Shown here: piece after piece, positions 51,606-61,482 of the stretch | How positions within the stretch are numbered: position 1 is the stretch's first letter | Layout: each line of letters starts with the position of its first letter | The notes under the pieces: generated by a model | The model's database searches: none | Told to the model about the DNA's origin: nothing | The model's input: only the letters and a program-made list of their open reading frames with translations | Assembly: GCF_900142025.1 (NCBI RefSeq) | Contig: NZ_FQZM01000013.1 | Location: forward strand, 1-64,000 | Direction: 5' to 3' | Length of the DNA: 64,000 nucleotides | Origin: Desulfofundulus thermosubterraneus DSM 16057 | GTDB lineage: Bacteria > Bacillota > Desulfotomaculia > Desulfotomaculales > Desulfovirgulaceae | Position numbers and translations under genes: made by a program

Positions 51606-52046
51606 CTACCGCCAGCCCCTTCGCTGACTTTCCACCACCCAGGCCAGGGTGACAAAAACCGTAAAATTCACCAGAAAACTGGCCGGATGATACCAGCGGA
51701 TGTATTCCAGGACACCTGCCAGCATGAACATGTGCTCCTGCAACAGGAAAAGGCCGGAAAAGACAAGTATATGCAGCCCCTGGAGCCAGCGTGGGGAAGG
51801 AAGATACTGCCCAAACAGGGCCCCCATGGTAAACACCGAGCCGAAGGTAAAGAACGCTGAGGAACAAAAAATAGGCAGGACGGGATCAGAAATCCGATAA
51901 AGATGCAGATCCTGTCCGATGAAATCAGTGAAAAGTTGTATAACGCACGCCACCAACCCGCCTACCAGGAGAGATACGCGGGACCGTCGTTCCGCCAGGG
52001 CAAAGAAAACAAGCCAGCTAATTGCAAAAGTGATTACCCAGGGCAT
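51606..52046 (-). CDS. CBO0543-like integral membrane protein
   Basis: 146 residues with four to five membrane segments: WVITFAISWLVFFALAERRS, VGGLVACVIQLFTDFIGQDL, FCSSAFFTFGSVFTMGALFG, and LHILVFSGLFLLQEHMFMLA. It is similar in size and layout to the membrane protein at 50.8 kb. ATG start with AGGAGATG upstream. Function unknown. Confidence 0.75.
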   Translation of the reverse strand: MPWVITFAISWLVFFALAERRSRVSLLVGGLVACVIQLFTDFIGQDLHLYRISDPVLPIFCSSAFFTFGSVFTMGALFGQYLPSPRWLQGLHILVFSGLFLLQEHMFMLAGVLEYIRWYHPASFLVNFTVFVTLAWVVESQRRGWR

Positions 52047-52189
52047 CTCCTTTGCTCCTCCGCATTTTCCTTATTCTACCCCCCCAACCTGCACTATCAT
52101 GTTACAGATCCGGGAATAAGACTTTATCAAGCCACCAGCTCATAATATCCCCCGGCGCAACGAACACTATGAACGGGAGATGATCAAAG

Positions 52190-53251
52190 TTGCGCGTAGC
52201 CATCATCGGGGCCGGCCCCAGCGGTTTGGCCTGTGCCCTGCAACTGCAACGCCTGGGTATTAAACCGGTTGTCTTTGAGCGCTTTCACCGCGTAGGCCAT
52301 CCGGTGGAGCGGGCGGATATACTCTTGCACTTGGCGTGGCTTCCCGTAAAAGACCAGCTGGATTACCTGGCCCGTAAATGCGGCCTTTATCTGCACCCCA
52401 TGGCTCCCCTGCGTACCATTATCATGTACAGCCCCAGCCGCCGGATGGTCATCCGAAGCCGGCGTCTCGGATATCTGGTCCACCGGGGACGCTCTCCCCT
52501 TTCCATTGAAAACCAGCTGGCAGCCGGACTCAGCTCGCCGGTAGTTTTTGATACCATTGCCGATCCGCGGGACCTGGCCCGGGAATTCGACCGGGTGGTG
52601 GTGGCCACGGGAGACAGCATACCCGCCCGCCAGCTGGGTCTGTGGGAGGAATATGACAGTGTAGTCATCAAGGGGGCCCTTGTGCTGGGGCAATTTGATC
52701 CCCACACCTTCCATATGTTCTGGGACACCCGTTACGCCAACCACGGCTATGGTTATCTGGCTCCCCTCGACCGGGGCCGGGCCAGTATCCACCTCTGTGT
52801 AGGGGGGATTAAACCTGAAGAGATGGATGATTACTGGGAACTTTTTCTGGAAGCGGAGAAACTGCATTATCACATCATAGAAACCCATGAACAGCAATTT
52901 CACTGCGGCCGGGTCAACCGTCGCCAGGTGGGCAACATCCTCCTGATTGGCAACAGTGGGGGCTTTGTCTGCAACCTCCTCGGCCTGGGCCTTTTTCCCG
53001 GGATGATCAGTGGAGTGCTGGCTGCCCGGGCCATTGCCGGCAATGATGATTATGAAAGGCTGGTAAAGCCTTTGACCCGGCGCATTAACGAACTGAACGA
53101 GCTGCGCTCAAAGCTGGACAAACTGGATAACCACGGTCTAGACCGCCTGGTAGGCATTCTGGGGATGCTCGGTATAAAGCATCTTATTTACCACTCCGGG
53201 TTGGATATAATACCTAAAATTTATGCCATCTTATCCGGGTTTAAAAATTAA
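52190..53251 (+). CDS. FAD-dependent oxidoreductase, geranylgeranyl-reductase-like
   Basis: 353 residues. N-terminal Rossmann dinucleotide motif VAIIGAGPSGLACALQLQRLG then VVFER; a middle region with VVVATGDSIPARQLG; and a C-terminal GNILLIGNSGGFVCNLLGLG typical of the GGR/aromatic monooxygenase fold. TTG start with GGGAGATGAT upstream. Its stop codon is shared with that of the convergent gerB gene (TTAA). A close paralogue lies 1.3 kb downstream. Substrate unknown. Confidence 0.88.
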   Translation: MRVAIIGAGPSGLACALQLQRLGIKPVVFERFHRVGHPVERADILLHLAWLPVKDQLDYLARKCGLYLHPMAPLRTIIMYSPSRRMVIRSRRLGYLVHRGRSPLSIENQLAAGLSSPVVFDTIADPRDLAREFDRVVVATGDSIPARQLGLWEEYDSVVIKGALVLGQFDPHTFHMFWDTRYANHGYGYLAPLDRGRASIHLCVGGIKPEEMDDYWELFLEAEKLHYHIIETHEQQFHCGRVNRRQVGNILLIGNSGGFVCNLLGLGLFPGMISGVLAARAIAGNDDYERLVKPLTRRINELNELRSKLDKLDNHGLDRLVGILGMLGIKHLIYHSGLDIIPKIYAILSGFKN

Positions 53252-54369
53252 CTTTTCGCACCCAATCCGCGCACCCACGCCACCAGTAAAAGAAACAAGG
53301 GAATTAGAAATGTATGAAACAAAGCGTATCCGGGAAATACCTTCGTCTCCAGAACCCAAAAATCGGCCAAGGAATGATAGGCGACCAGTGAATAGACAAC
53401 CATCCAGATCCCTACTGGCGCCAACAGGAATTGGTAACTGTTCAGGCCCAGCCACTGGGCTAGCCCCAAAGTCACCACATAATAAAGCAGGGCCAGTTTT
53501 ATAAAAATGCCTCCCACCCAAACGGCCACGATCACCACATCCGGATGGGTCATTAAGGGTCCTAACCTGATGGCCCGCACCATTTCCAGGGCCGGAAAGT
53601 TCATGGCGGCGGTAACCTCTGCGGTAAAAAGACCGATGGCCAGCACGCCAATTTGCATGGCCGCCCCCAAACCCAGGAGCGCCCACAGGCCATTTACCCC
53701 GGCCCGGGTCTGGTCACTTAAATATGGATAGAGCATCAGTACAATCACAATTTCGGCTAAGATACTGACTAAGACAACACCTCCCCAATTCACCGGCCCC
53801 AGACCCTGTTCCATCACGGGTAAGAAGTTACCAAAATCTACCTGAGGCAAAGAACCGAAACCAACAAAAATAAGTGCGGCGAGTCCCAGGGGAAGCAAAA
53901 TTTCGTTTAACCGGGCTATAACCTCAAGCCCACCGGAGGCAGCATAAGAAGCCACCAGCATCACGCTGATGGTAAAAACAACCATAGGTGTATAGGGCAT
54001 AAAAGACGTTTTCATAATGTCTGCCAAAATTCGGGTGATGCTGGCCCCTATAAAAAAGAAAAAAATAACCTGCAATATTCCAACAAGGCTCCCGAGAAGG
54101 GGTCCCAATAATTCCCTGCTGTAATGGATAATGGTCTGACGGGGAAAACGGGAGGCCAGGGCTATGGCCACCGCCCAGATAATCAGGGCATACAAGACAG
54201 CCAGAATTACTGCAATCCAGGCATCCCGTCCGGCAACACCGGCCACCACTGCCGGCATGTAAACATCAATAGTGGAAATGATTAAAGTAAAGAGCAACAT
54301 GGCCATCTGGCGGGAGGTAATTCTTCCCTTTTCAATGAAGTTGCCACTTCCACCCTGGTTCACCAGCAT
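53248..54369 (-). CDS. GerB family germinant permease-like protein (orphan)
   Basis: About 373 residues with ten membrane segments, GerB fold: ITSRQMAMLLFTLIISTIDV, AASGGLEVIARLNEILLPLG, VLMLYPYLSDQTRAGVNG. It has no A or C partner gene next to it; instead it lies between two FAD oxidoreductase genes on the other strand. AAAGGGG precedes the ATG. It may join subunits from the first ger operon or act alone. Confidence 0.88.
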   Translation of the reverse strand: MLVNQGGSGNFIEKGRITSRQMAMLLFTLIISTIDVYMPAVVAGVAGRDAWIAVILAVLYALIIWAVAIALASRFPRQTIIHYSRELLGPLLGSLVGILQVIFFFFIGASITRILADIMKTSFMPYTPMVVFTISVMLVASYAASGGLEVIARLNEILLPLGLAALIFVGFGSLPQVDFGNFLPVMEQGLGPVNWGGVVLVSILAEIVIVLMLYPYLSDQTRAGVNGLWALLGLGAAMQIGVLAIGLFTAEVTAAMNFPALEMVRAIRLGPLMTHPDVVIVAVWVGGIFIKLALLYYVVTLGLAQWLGLNSYQFLLAPVGIWMVVYSLVAYHSLADFWVLETKVFPGYALFHTFLIPLFLLLVAWVRGLGAKS

Positions 54370-54478
54370 ACACCCCTTTGCTTCCACATATTGTGTATGG
54401 AAAAGGGGGGCGATATGCATGGCCAATGCTCTTATAGAAACCTAAGGTGGAGTTCACTTGAGCATGGGAGGGACAAAC

Positions 54479-55579
54479 ATGGGTCGCCCCACGCCCCGGA
54501 TTGCCATTATCGGCGCCGGTATTTCCGGCCTGGCCTGCGCCCTGGAACTGGAGCGTCACGGCATCGCCCCGGCTATTTTTGAGCAGCGCTCCCGTGCTGG
54601 GGAAACTTTTAACCACGTTGGCGGACTTTTACAGCTGATGTCCCGGCCTATTAGAGACGAAATGGATTACTTGCGAAAAGAACTGCATTTGCCTGTTAAG
54701 GCGCTGGCCCCGTTGAAGAGGATAATTATGCACATGCCCAACGTTACACGCACCGTCACCGGAAAGCTGGGCTATTTGCTTCTGCGGGGACAGGACGAAA
54801 ATTCCACAGAAAGCCAGCTCTATTCCTTTCTAAAAACGCCGGTATATTTCAACCGTTATGCCAACTGGCAGGTGCTGGCGCGCCATTACGACTACGTAGT
54901 GGTGGCCGACGGCACACCAACGGTCGCGCGTACGCTGGGCTGCTGGCAGGAGTTCTTGAAAACCTGGGTGCGGGGAGCGGTGGTACTGGGGAACTTCGAC
55001 CCCAACACCCTGATCATGTGGGTGAATACCAAATACACACGCCATACCTACGCCTACCTCACACCTTTTAATGCTCACCGTGCCTCCCTGATTTTAATAG
55101 TCAGCAATAGCAATGCCGATGAGGTTGAAGAGAAATGGCGTCTCTTTTGGGAAATGGAAGAACTTGATTACCAGGTTTTAGAGAATTTTTCCGTACAACA
55201 TACCAGCGGCTATTGCTATCCGCCGCAAGTTGGCAATGTATTGATGATCGGAAATGCCGGGGGCTTTATGGAGCCTTTTTTAGGATTCGGCGTCATGGCC
55301 TCCATCAGGAGCGGGGTTTATGCCGGCCGGGCCCTGGCCCGGGGGGAATCCTATACCAGCCTGACCAGTGATTTGCGCCGGAAGATCTCTTACCTGGCGA
55401 CTTTGCGCCAGCTCTTAAACAATATGGAAAACGAAGACTTCGATAACCTGGTGAAATTGATCACCACCCCGGGTATTAAACAGTTCATCTATAACACCAA
55501 CATTGATATTTTACAATATGTAACGGCATTACTTAGATTCTCCGAACAAGTAAAGAAAAAAATTCGCCCCGGGACGTAA
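54479..55579 (+). CDS. FAD-dependent oxidoreductase, geranylgeranyl-reductase-like (paralogue)
   Basis: About 366 residues. [48 protein letters not shown] and [20 protein letters not shown] parallel the gene at 52.2 kb; lengths and the ends ([22 protein letters not shown]) also correspond. ATG with GGGAGGG 6 nt upstream chosen over a TTG seven codons earlier, which also has a fair ribosome site (GGTGGAG). It is divergent from the orphan gerB gene. Confidence 0.87.
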   Translation: MGRPTPRIAIIGAGISGLACALELERHGIAPAIFEQRSRAGETFNHVGGLLQLMSRPIRDEMDYLRKELHLPVKALAPLKRIIMHMPNVTRTVTGKLGYLLLRGQDENSTESQLYSFLKTPVYFNRYANWQVLARHYDYVVVADGTPTVARTLGCWQEFLKTWVRGAVVLGNFDPNTLIMWVNTKYTRHTYAYLTPFNAHRASLILIVSNSNADEVEEKWRLFWEMEELDYQVLENFSVQHTSGYCYPPQVGNVLMIGNAGGFMEPFLGFGVMASIRSGVYAGRALARGESYTSLTSDLRRKISYLATLRQLLNNMENEDFDNLVKLITTPGIKQFIYNTNIDILQYVTALLRFSEQVKKKIRPGT

Positions 55580-55605
55580 AAAAACCAGGCTCGTCTCGCC
55601 CGGTT
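55578..55605 (-). terminator. Terminator after ftsY
   Basis: AACCGGGC/GCCTGGTT stem with 7-nt loop and a run of seven Ts on the minus strand. It ends the fap-fab-rnc-ftsY run. Confidence 0.85.
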
Positions 55606-55612
55606 CGGTTGG

Positions 55613-56530
55613 TTATATTTCAAAGAGAGCAGCTACAAATTCCTGCGGGTCAAAGGGACGAAGGTCCTCCACTCCTTCACCGATGCCGATAAACTTAACG
55701 GGTACCTTCAGCATCCGGCTGATGCCGATAATCACCCCGCCTTTGGCGGTACCGTCCAGTTTGGTCAGAACAATGCCCGTCACACCAGTGGCTTCGCCAA
55801 ACAGGCGGGCCTGGGAAATGGCATTCTGCCCGGTGGTGGCATCAAGCACCAGCAACACCTCGTGGGGCGCCCCGCGCAGTTCCCGCCCCAGCACCCGGCG
55901 GATCTTTTTCAGTTCATCCATAAGGTTGCTTTTGGTGTGCAACCGCCCGGCAGTATCGATAATGACCATGTCCATTTTACGCGCGCGGGCCGCCTGCAGG
56001 GCATCATAGGCTACGGCTGCCGGGTCGGATCCTTCCTTATGTTTGATGACATCCACTCCTACCCGCCGGCTCCAGATCTCCAGCTGGTCGATGGCTGCCG
56101 CCCGGAAGGTATCCGCCGCCCCTAGAATTACCCGCTCCCCCCGTGATTTGAAGTAGTGGGCCAGTTTACCGATGGTGGTGGTCTTACCCACGCCGTTCAC
56201 CCCCACCACCAGGATTACCGTCGGGGGGCCACCCCTGTTAAGGGAACTCTCTCCCGCACTTAATATGCCCTGGATGAGCTCCTGCAAAAGGGGCTTCAAC
56301 TGCGCGGGATCTTTTACCTTTCGTTCTTTAACCTGCCGGCGCAGGGTTTCCATCAACTCCAGGGCCGTTTCCACCCCCACGTCGGCACCGATTAGCGCTT
56401 CCTCCAGCTCATCAAAGAGGCTTTCGTCAATGGCCTGGCGTCCGGTAACGAGATTTTCGATCTTCTCCACCAGGCCCTGGCGGGTTTTGGTTAAACTTTC
56501 CTTCAGGCGGTTAAAAAGTCCCATCCCCAT
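55613..56530 (-). CDS. ftsY: Signal recognition particle receptor FtsY
   Basis: About 305 residues. NG domain with [52 protein letters not shown] and [13 protein letters not shown] short N-terminal A region only, as in many Firmicutes. It docks SRP-ribosome complexes at the membrane. ATG with AGGAGGT 4 nt upstream; the second ATG two codons on (10 nt spacing) may be the true start. Follows rnc by 8 nt. Confidence 0.96.
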   Translation of the reverse strand: MGMGLFNRLKESLTKTRQGLVEKIENLVTGRQAIDESLFDELEEALIGADVGVETALELMETLRRQVKERKVKDPAQLKPLLQELIQGILSAGESSLNRGGPPTVILVVGVNGVGKTTTIGKLAHYFKSRGERVILGAADTFRAAAIDQLEIWSRRVGVDVIKHKEGSDPAAVAYDALQAARARKMDMVIIDTAGRLHTKSNLMDELKKIRRVLGRELRGAPHEVLLVLDATTGQNAISQARLFGEATGVTGIVLTKLDGTAKGGVIIGISRMLKVPVKFIGIGEGVEDLRPFDPQEFVAALFEI

Positions 56531-56538
56531 AAAACCTC

Positions 56539-57258
56539 CTACAACCCTTTCCCCTGGAGATATCCCAGCCTGGTCAGTGCCCGGCACGCTGCCTGTTGCT
56601 CCGCTTCTTTTTTCGAACGCCCCTGTCCCCGACCCATCTCTTTACCCCCAAAATACACCGCAGCAGTGAAGATTTTATGATGATCAGGTCCTTCCTCACG
56701 CAAAATGGCGTAACTGATGTCCACTGTACCTTCCTCCTGCAGGATTTCCTGCAGTTCTGTCTTATAGTCCCGCTCCACACGGCCTTCTAGCACATCTTTA
56801 ATAACCGGTTTGAGATATTGCAGGGCAACCTTTCTGGCCATCTCCAGCCCCTGGTCCAGGTAAACGGCTCCTAAAAGGGCCTCAAAGGCATCAGCCAGGA
56901 TGGAGGGGCGTTCCCGCCCCCCCGAGCGCTCCTCTCCCCGGCCCATGTAAAGGCAGGAACCCAGATCCAGTTCCCGGGCCGTCCGGGCCAGGGAGGGCTC
57001 GCAGACTACCGCCGCCCGCAACCGGGTCAATTCCCCCTCGGTGTGCCCGGGATAGGTGCGGTAGAGATAATCGCTGACCACCAGTTCCAGTACCGCATCG
57101 CCGAGGAACTCCAACCGCTGGTTGTTTTCCTGGCCCCGGGAAGATTTTTCGTAGGCATAGGAGCTGTGGGTCAAAGCCAGGTGCAACAGATCCTCGTTTT
57201 GCCAACTAAAACCCAGTTTATTCTTCAAAATGCCGATTCTATCTTCATGATACGTCAT
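56539..57258 (-). CDS. rnc: Ribonuclease III
   Basis: 239 residues. RNase III signature RLEFLGDAVLELVVSDYLYR with catalytic Asp/Glu, and FEALLGAVYLDQG. C-terminal double-stranded RNA-binding domain (YKTELQEILQEEG, GQGRSKKEAEQQAA). It cuts double-stranded RNA in rRNA maturation and decay. ATG with GGTGATAAA upstream. Between fabF and ftsY, the common Firmicute order. Confidence 0.96.
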   Translation of the reverse strand: MTYHEDRIGILKNKLGFSWQNEDLLHLALTHSSYAYEKSSRGQENNQRLEFLGDAVLELVVSDYLYRTYPGHTEGELTRLRAAVVCEPSLARTARELDLGSCLYMGRGEERSGGRERPSILADAFEALLGAVYLDQGLEMARKVALQYLKPVIKDVLEGRVERDYKTELQEILQEEGTVDISYAILREEGPDHHKIFTAAVYFGGKEMGRGQGRSKKEAEQQAACRALTRLGYLQGKGL

Positions 57259-57276
57259 TTTATCACCATTTTAACC

Positions 57277-58512
57277 TTAAAGCTTCCGGAATATTAAGGT
57301 GGCGTTATGTCCCCCAAAACCAAAGGAGTTGCTTAAGGCCACCTCCACAGGCACATTGCGGGCCTGGTTGGGTACATAGTCCAGGTCGCATTCCGGATCC
57401 GGTTCCTCATAATTGATGGTCGGGGGAATTACTCCGTGGTAAAGGGCCAGCACGCAGACGGCTGCCTCCAGGCCACCCGCCGCCCCCAGGAGGTGGCCGG
57501 TCATGGACTTGGTGGAACTGACGGCCAGCCGGTAAGCGTGATCACCAAAGACACGTTTAATGGCCACTGTCTCCAGCCGGTCTCCCAGAGGGGTGGAGGT
57601 ACCGTGGGCGTTGATATAATCCACCTTTTCCGGCGGAAGGCCGGCATCTTTGAGGGCCAATTCCATGGATAAAGACGCCCCGCTGCCCTCGGGATCGGGC
57701 GCCGTAATGTGGTAGGCGTCGCAGCTGGTACCGTAACCCACCACCTCGGCGTAAATGCGGGCCTTTCGCCCTTGGGCGTGCTCCAGGGTCTCCAGGATCA
57801 GGATGGCCGCCCCTTCACCAATGACAAAACCGTCCCGCCCGGCATCAAAGGGCCGGCTGGCTTTCTCCGGTTCGTCATTGCGGGTAGAAAGGGCTTTCAT
57901 GGCCGAAAAACCCGCCACCGCCAGGGGAGTGATGGGCGCCTCGCTGCCGCCAGTGATCACTATATCCGCATGGCCCCACTGGAGCAGGCGAAAGGCGTCA
58001 CCCACGGCATGACTGCTGGAGGCACAGGCGCTGGTGACAGTTAAATTACAACCCCGCAGCCGGTGGGTGATGGCAATCTGCCCTGCCCCCATGTTGGCAA
58101 TCATCATGGGGATGAAAAAGGGGCTCACCCGTCCAGGGCCGCGTTTCAGAAGAACCTGGTGCTGCTCCTCCAGGGTCTCAATACCGCCAATGCCCGAGCC
58201 CAAAATAACGCCAACCCGATCCCTGTCCACCTGTTCCAGGTCAAGACCGGCATCCTCCAGGGCCATGTTGGTGGCAGCCAGGGCAAACTGGGTAAAGCGA
58301 TCCATGCGCCGGGCTTCTTTTTTGTCAATGTACCGGGTGGGGTCGAAATCCTTTACCTCGGCGGCAAAGCGGGTATCGTAGGCACCGGCGTCAAAGCGGG
58401 TAATGGGCCCCACGCCGCTCTTCCCTGCCGTAATATTGGCCCAAAAGGTTTCGACACCGGTACCCACCGGGGATATTATCCCCACCCCGGTTATCACAAC
58501 TCTATTGGACAA
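57277..58512 (-). CDS. fabF: 3-oxoacyl-ACP synthase II
   Basis: 411 residues. Active site Cys in [14 protein letters not shown], His in [11 protein letters not shown] and His in [13 protein letters not shown]. It elongates acyl-ACP with malonyl-ACP. TTG start with TAAGGAGGT 6 nt upstream. A hairpin terminator separates it from acpP, so its level may be lower than that of ACP. Confidence 0.96.
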   Translation of the reverse strand: MSNRVVITGVGIISPVGTGVETFWANITAGKSGVGPITRFDAGAYDTRFAAEVKDFDPTRYIDKKEARRMDRFTQFALAATNMALEDAGLDLEQVDRDRVGVILGSGIGGIETLEEQHQVLLKRGPGRVSPFFIPMMIANMGAGQIAITHRLRGCNLTVTSACASSSHAVGDAFRLLQWGHADIVITGGSEAPITPLAVAGFSAMKALSTRNDEPEKASRPFDAGRDGFVIGEGAAILILETLEHAQGRKARIYAEVVGYGTSCDAYHITAPDPEGSGASLSMELALKDAGLPPEKVDYINAHGTSTPLGDRLETVAIKRVFGDHAYRLAVSSTKSMTGHLLGAAGGLEAAVCVLALYHGVIPPTINYEEPDPECDLDYVPNQARNVPVEVALSNSFGFGGHNATLIFRKL

Positions 58513-58550
58513 AACCTTACCTCCTTAAGCGATTCATGAAAGCTTATTTC

Positions 58551-58578
58551 AAAAAGTCCCGCGTGATGATCGCGGGAC
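58551..58578 (-). terminator. Intra-operon terminator between acpP and fabF
   Basis: GTCCCGCG/CGCGGGAC perfect 8-bp stem, 7-nt loop, then TTTTTGAAAT on the minus strand. Partial termination here would make more acpP than fabF mRNA. Confidence 0.8.
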
Positions 58579-58590
58579 CCGGGATTTTAC

Positions 58591-58821
58591 TTATAAATGC
58601 TCCTGAATATATCTGACGGCCTCACCCACGGTGCGGATCTTCTCCGCATCCTCATCAGGAATAGTCAGGTCAAATTCCTCTTCCAGGGCCATCACCAGTT
58701 CCACAATGTCCAGGGAGTCAGCCCCCAAATCTTCAATGAAGGAGGCTTCCATGGTCACTTCGGATTCATCTACCCCCAATTGTTCCACAATGATGGCTTT
58801 AACCTTCTCAAAAACGGACAA
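58591..58821 (-). CDS. acpP: Acyl carrier protein
   Basis: 76 residues with the phosphopantetheine site [16 protein letters not shown] (Ser in GADSLD). The TTG start giving [16 protein letters not shown] has GGGGGT 6 nt upstream and gives the usual ACP length; a GTG three codons earlier is rejected. It carries acyl chains on 4'-phosphopantetheine. Confidence 0.95.
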   Translation of the reverse strand: MSVFEKVKAIIVEQLGVDESEVTMEASFIEDLGADSLDIVELVMALEEEFDLTIPDEDAEKIRTVGEAVRYIQEHL

Positions 58822-58871
58822 ACGTTTCACCCCCTTCCACTGCTACTATACACAAACTTTATGTACCAGGC

Positions 58872-59615
58872 CTACATAGTTAGACCTCCGTCAACGACAA
58901 TGGTTTGCCCGGTAATATATCCCGCAGCATCGCTGGCCAGGAAAACTACCGCCGCCGCTACCTCTTCGGGCTGACCGAAGCGGCCCAGGGCCACCCGGCT
59001 TAACATTTTTTCCCTGACGGCTTCGGATAGGGAGCCGGTCATATCCGTAAGGATAAACCCCGGTGCCACCGCATTGACAGTGATGTTCCGGGAGCCCAGT
59101 TCTTTGGCCACCGCTTTGGTCAAACCGATGAGCCCCGCCTTGCTGGCGGCGTAATTGGCCTGGCCGGCGTTGCCCGTGATACCGACCACCGAACTGATGT
59201 TGATGATGCGGCCCCAGCGGGCTTTCACCATCAACCGGGAAGCCGCCTTTATAGTGTTAAAAGCACCCTTTAAATTTACGTCCAGCACCCGGTCCCAATC
59301 TTCATCAGCCAGGCGCATCACCAGGTTATCCCTGGTGATCCCCGCGTTATTCACCAGGATATGCAGTGCACCCAGTTGCTCGGCGGCCACATTAACCAGT
59401 TTTACCGCCTCGGAAGGCACGGAAACATCCGCCTGGCAAGTTACCGCCTGCCGGCCCATCTCCCGGATCCGGGCAGCCACTTCTTCGGCGGCGGTAGCCT
59501 GACCGTTAAAATTCACCACCACGTCCGCCCCGGCCCGGGCTAAAGCCAGGGCAATGGCCCGGCCGATGCCCCGGGAAGCGCCGGTAACAATGGCCTTTTT
59601 ACCGTCAAGTAACAT
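58872..59615 (-). CDS. fabG: 3-oxoacyl-ACP reductase
   Basis: About 247 residues, classical [27 protein letters not shown], Ser-Tyr-Lys in [26 protein letters not shown] reduction of 3-oxoacyl-ACP. ATG with AAGGAGG upstream. Just after fabD, which it nearly touches. Confidence 0.96.
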   Translation of the reverse strand: MLLDGKKAIVTGASRGIGRAIALALARAGADVVVNFNGQATAAEEVAARIREMGRQAVTCQADVSVPSEAVKLVNVAAEQLGALHILVNNAGITRDNLVMRLADEDWDRVLDVNLKGAFNTIKAASRLMVKARWGRIINISSVVGITGNAGQANYAASKAGLIGLTKAVAKELGSRNITVNAVAPGFILTDMTGSLSEAVREKMLSRVALGRFGQPEEVAAAVVFLASDAAGYITGQTIVVDGGLTM

Positions 59616-59616
59616 T

Positions 59617-60555
59617 TTAGCCAACCTCCTTAAGGCATGCAAGGACTTTTTCCAGAGACTCCGGGTCCTGGACCGACCAGCAGTTTACCTGACGGTTAAT
59701 TTTGCGCAAAAGGCCACATAATACCGTCCCGGGACCCACCTCGATAAAGGCCTGGACGCCGCCGGCAATGAGCCGCCGCATGCTTTCCTCCCAGCGCACG
59801 GGGCTGTAAACCTGCTGTACCAAGAGCCTTTTTACCTCCTCTTTGGAGGTCACGTAGTCGGCGGTAACATTGGCCACCACTGGTAACCGGGGATCGGCCA
59901 TGGCCACCTGTTCCAGTTCCCGGGCCAGCTTCTCCCCGGCCGGGAGCATCAAGCTGGAATGGAAAGGGGCGCTTACGGCCAGGGGAACGCACCGCCTGGC
60001 TCCCGCTTCTTTGGCCAGCACACAGGCCCGTTCCAAAGCCTGCGTTTCCCCAGCAATGACCACCTGACCGGGACAGTTGAGGTTGACCGCTTCCACCACC
60101 CCGGCATCGGATGCCCGGCGGCAGATCTCCTGAACCGTGGGAACATCCAGTCCGAGAACGGCCATCATCCCCCCGGCTCCCAGGGGTACCGCCTCCTGCA
60201 TGAACTGGCCCCGCTTGCGCACAATTTTTACCGCATCGGCAAAGGTCATGGCCCCCGCCGCCACCAGGGCGCTGTATTCCCCCAGGCTGTGGCCGGCAGC
60301 CACGTCCGGTACTACCCCTTTTTCCCGGAGCACCCGTAAACAGGCCACACTTACCGTGAGGATGGCCGGCTGGGCATTCACGGTATGCTGCAGTTCCTCT
60401 ACCGGGCCTTCAAAACATAAGCGGCTCAAGGTAAAGCCTAAAGAGGCGTCGGCCTCTTCAAAGGTGCGCCGGGCAACCGGGAAGCACTCGTACATCTGAC
60501 GGCCCATACCCACATACTGCGACCCCTGGCCGGGGAAGATAAAGGCCAGCTTCAT
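59617..60555 (-). CDS. fabD: Malonyl-CoA:ACP transacylase
   Basis: About 312 residues. [15 protein letters not shown], active-site Ser in [14 protein letters not shown], His in APFHSSLM, and Gln/Arg residues of the family. It loads malonyl groups on ACP. Its start overlaps the end of fabK by 4 nt. Confidence 0.96.
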   Translation of the reverse strand: MKLAFIFPGQGSQYVGMGRQMYECFPVARRTFEEADASLGFTLSRLCFEGPVEELQHTVNAQPAILTVSVACLRVLREKGVVPDVAAGHSLGEYSALVAAGAMTFADAVKIVRKRGQFMQEAVPLGAGGMMAVLGLDVPTVQEICRRASDAGVVEAVNLNCPGQVVIAGETQALERACVLAKEAGARRCVPLAVSAPFHSSLMLPAGEKLARELEQVAMADPRLPVVANVTADYVTSKEEVKRLLVQQVYSPVRWEESMRRLIAGGVQAFIEVGPGTVLCGLLRKINRQVNCWSVQDPESLEKVLACLKEVG

Positions 60556-61481
60556 TTGCCGGACACCACCCACCGGGATGCAGCCGATAGCAAGGCCGCC
60601 GCGCCCCGCACTACGTCCAGAACAATTTCCCGGGCGGGCTGAATTTCCCGCACCATGGCCGAAACCTGCCCGGCCATCACCGAACCGTATTCCACATCGC
60701 CTTCAACCATAGCCGCCCGCAATTTCCCTACTCCCAGCCTCTCCAGTTCTTCCGGCGGGGCGCACCGGCTTTCCAGTTCCTCAAATTGTTTACTCAATTT
60801 ATTGCGTAGTACCCGCACCGGGTGGCCTGTGGGCCGGCCGGTGACCACCGTATCCCGGTCCCCGGCCTTAATCACCATCTCCTTTACGGCCGGGTGAATG
60901 GTACACTCCGCCGCGCACATGAAACGGGTACCCATCTGGACACCCTGCGCCCCCAACATGAGGGCGGCGGCCAGACCCCGGCCGTCATAAATACCGCCGG
61001 CGGCAATGACGGGAATATCCACCGCGTCCACAATTTGCGGGACCAGGGGGAAAGTACACAGCTCACCCACGTGGCCGCCGCTCTCCATGCCCTCGGCAAT
61101 AAGGGCATCCACACCGCTTCTGGCCAGGCGCCTGGCCAGGGCCACCGAAGCCACCACCGGAATTACCCGGATGCCCGCTGCCTGCAGGCCGGGCAGGTAT
61201 TTCCCCGGGTTGCCCGCCCCGGTGGTAATTACCGCAACCCGTTCCTCCAGAAGCACCTGCATCACTTCGTCTACGAAAGGTGAGCGCAACATCACATTAA
61301 CCCCGAAAGGTTTAGACGTCAGTTTCCGGGCCAGGCGTACCTGCTCCCGCACCCATTCCGGGGGGGCCTGGCCGGAACCAATAATCCCTAACCCGCCGGC
61401 CTCGCTAACGGCAGCAGCCAGTTCGGCAGTGGAAACCCAGGCCATCCCACCCTGGATGACGGGATATTCGATTCCCAGCAA
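60552..61481 (-). CDS. fabK: Enoyl-ACP reductase II (FabK type)
   Basis: At least 309 residues of the 2-nitropropane dioxygenase-like FMN family. Motifs: YPVIQGGMAWVSTAELAAAV, GVNVMLRSPF, VITTGAGNPGKYLP, DALIAEGMESGGHVGE, PVIAAGGIYDGRGLAAAL. FabK reduces enoyl-ACP and replaces FabI in many anaerobes. The stated end is the first standard start (TTG). An in-frame ATT at 61505 (IIRTKLCDLLG) gives the N-terminus usual in FabK and has GGGAGA upstream, so true initiation may be there, overlapping fabH. Confidence 0.95.
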   Translation of the reverse strand: MLGIEYPVIQGGMAWVSTAELAAAVSEAGGLGIIGSGQAPPEWVREQVRLARKLTSKPFGVNVMLRSPFVDEVMQVLLEERVAVITTGAGNPGKYLPGLQAAGIRVIPVVASVALARRLARSGVDALIAEGMESGGHVGELCTFPLVPQIVDAVDIPVIAAGGIYDGRGLAAALMLGAQGVQMGTRFMCAAECTIHPAVKEMVIKAGDRDTVVTGRPTGHPVRVLRNKLSKQFEELESRCAPPEELERLGVGKLRAAMVEGDVEYGSVMAGQVSAMVREIQPAREIVLDVVRGAAALLSAASRWVVSGK

Positions 61482-61482
61482 A

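Noticed and set aside
52184-52903. Minus-strand open frame of ~240 codons opposite the first FAD oxidoreductase
   Set aside because: It lies opposite a gene with clear family motifs and has no ribosome site or recognisable domain.
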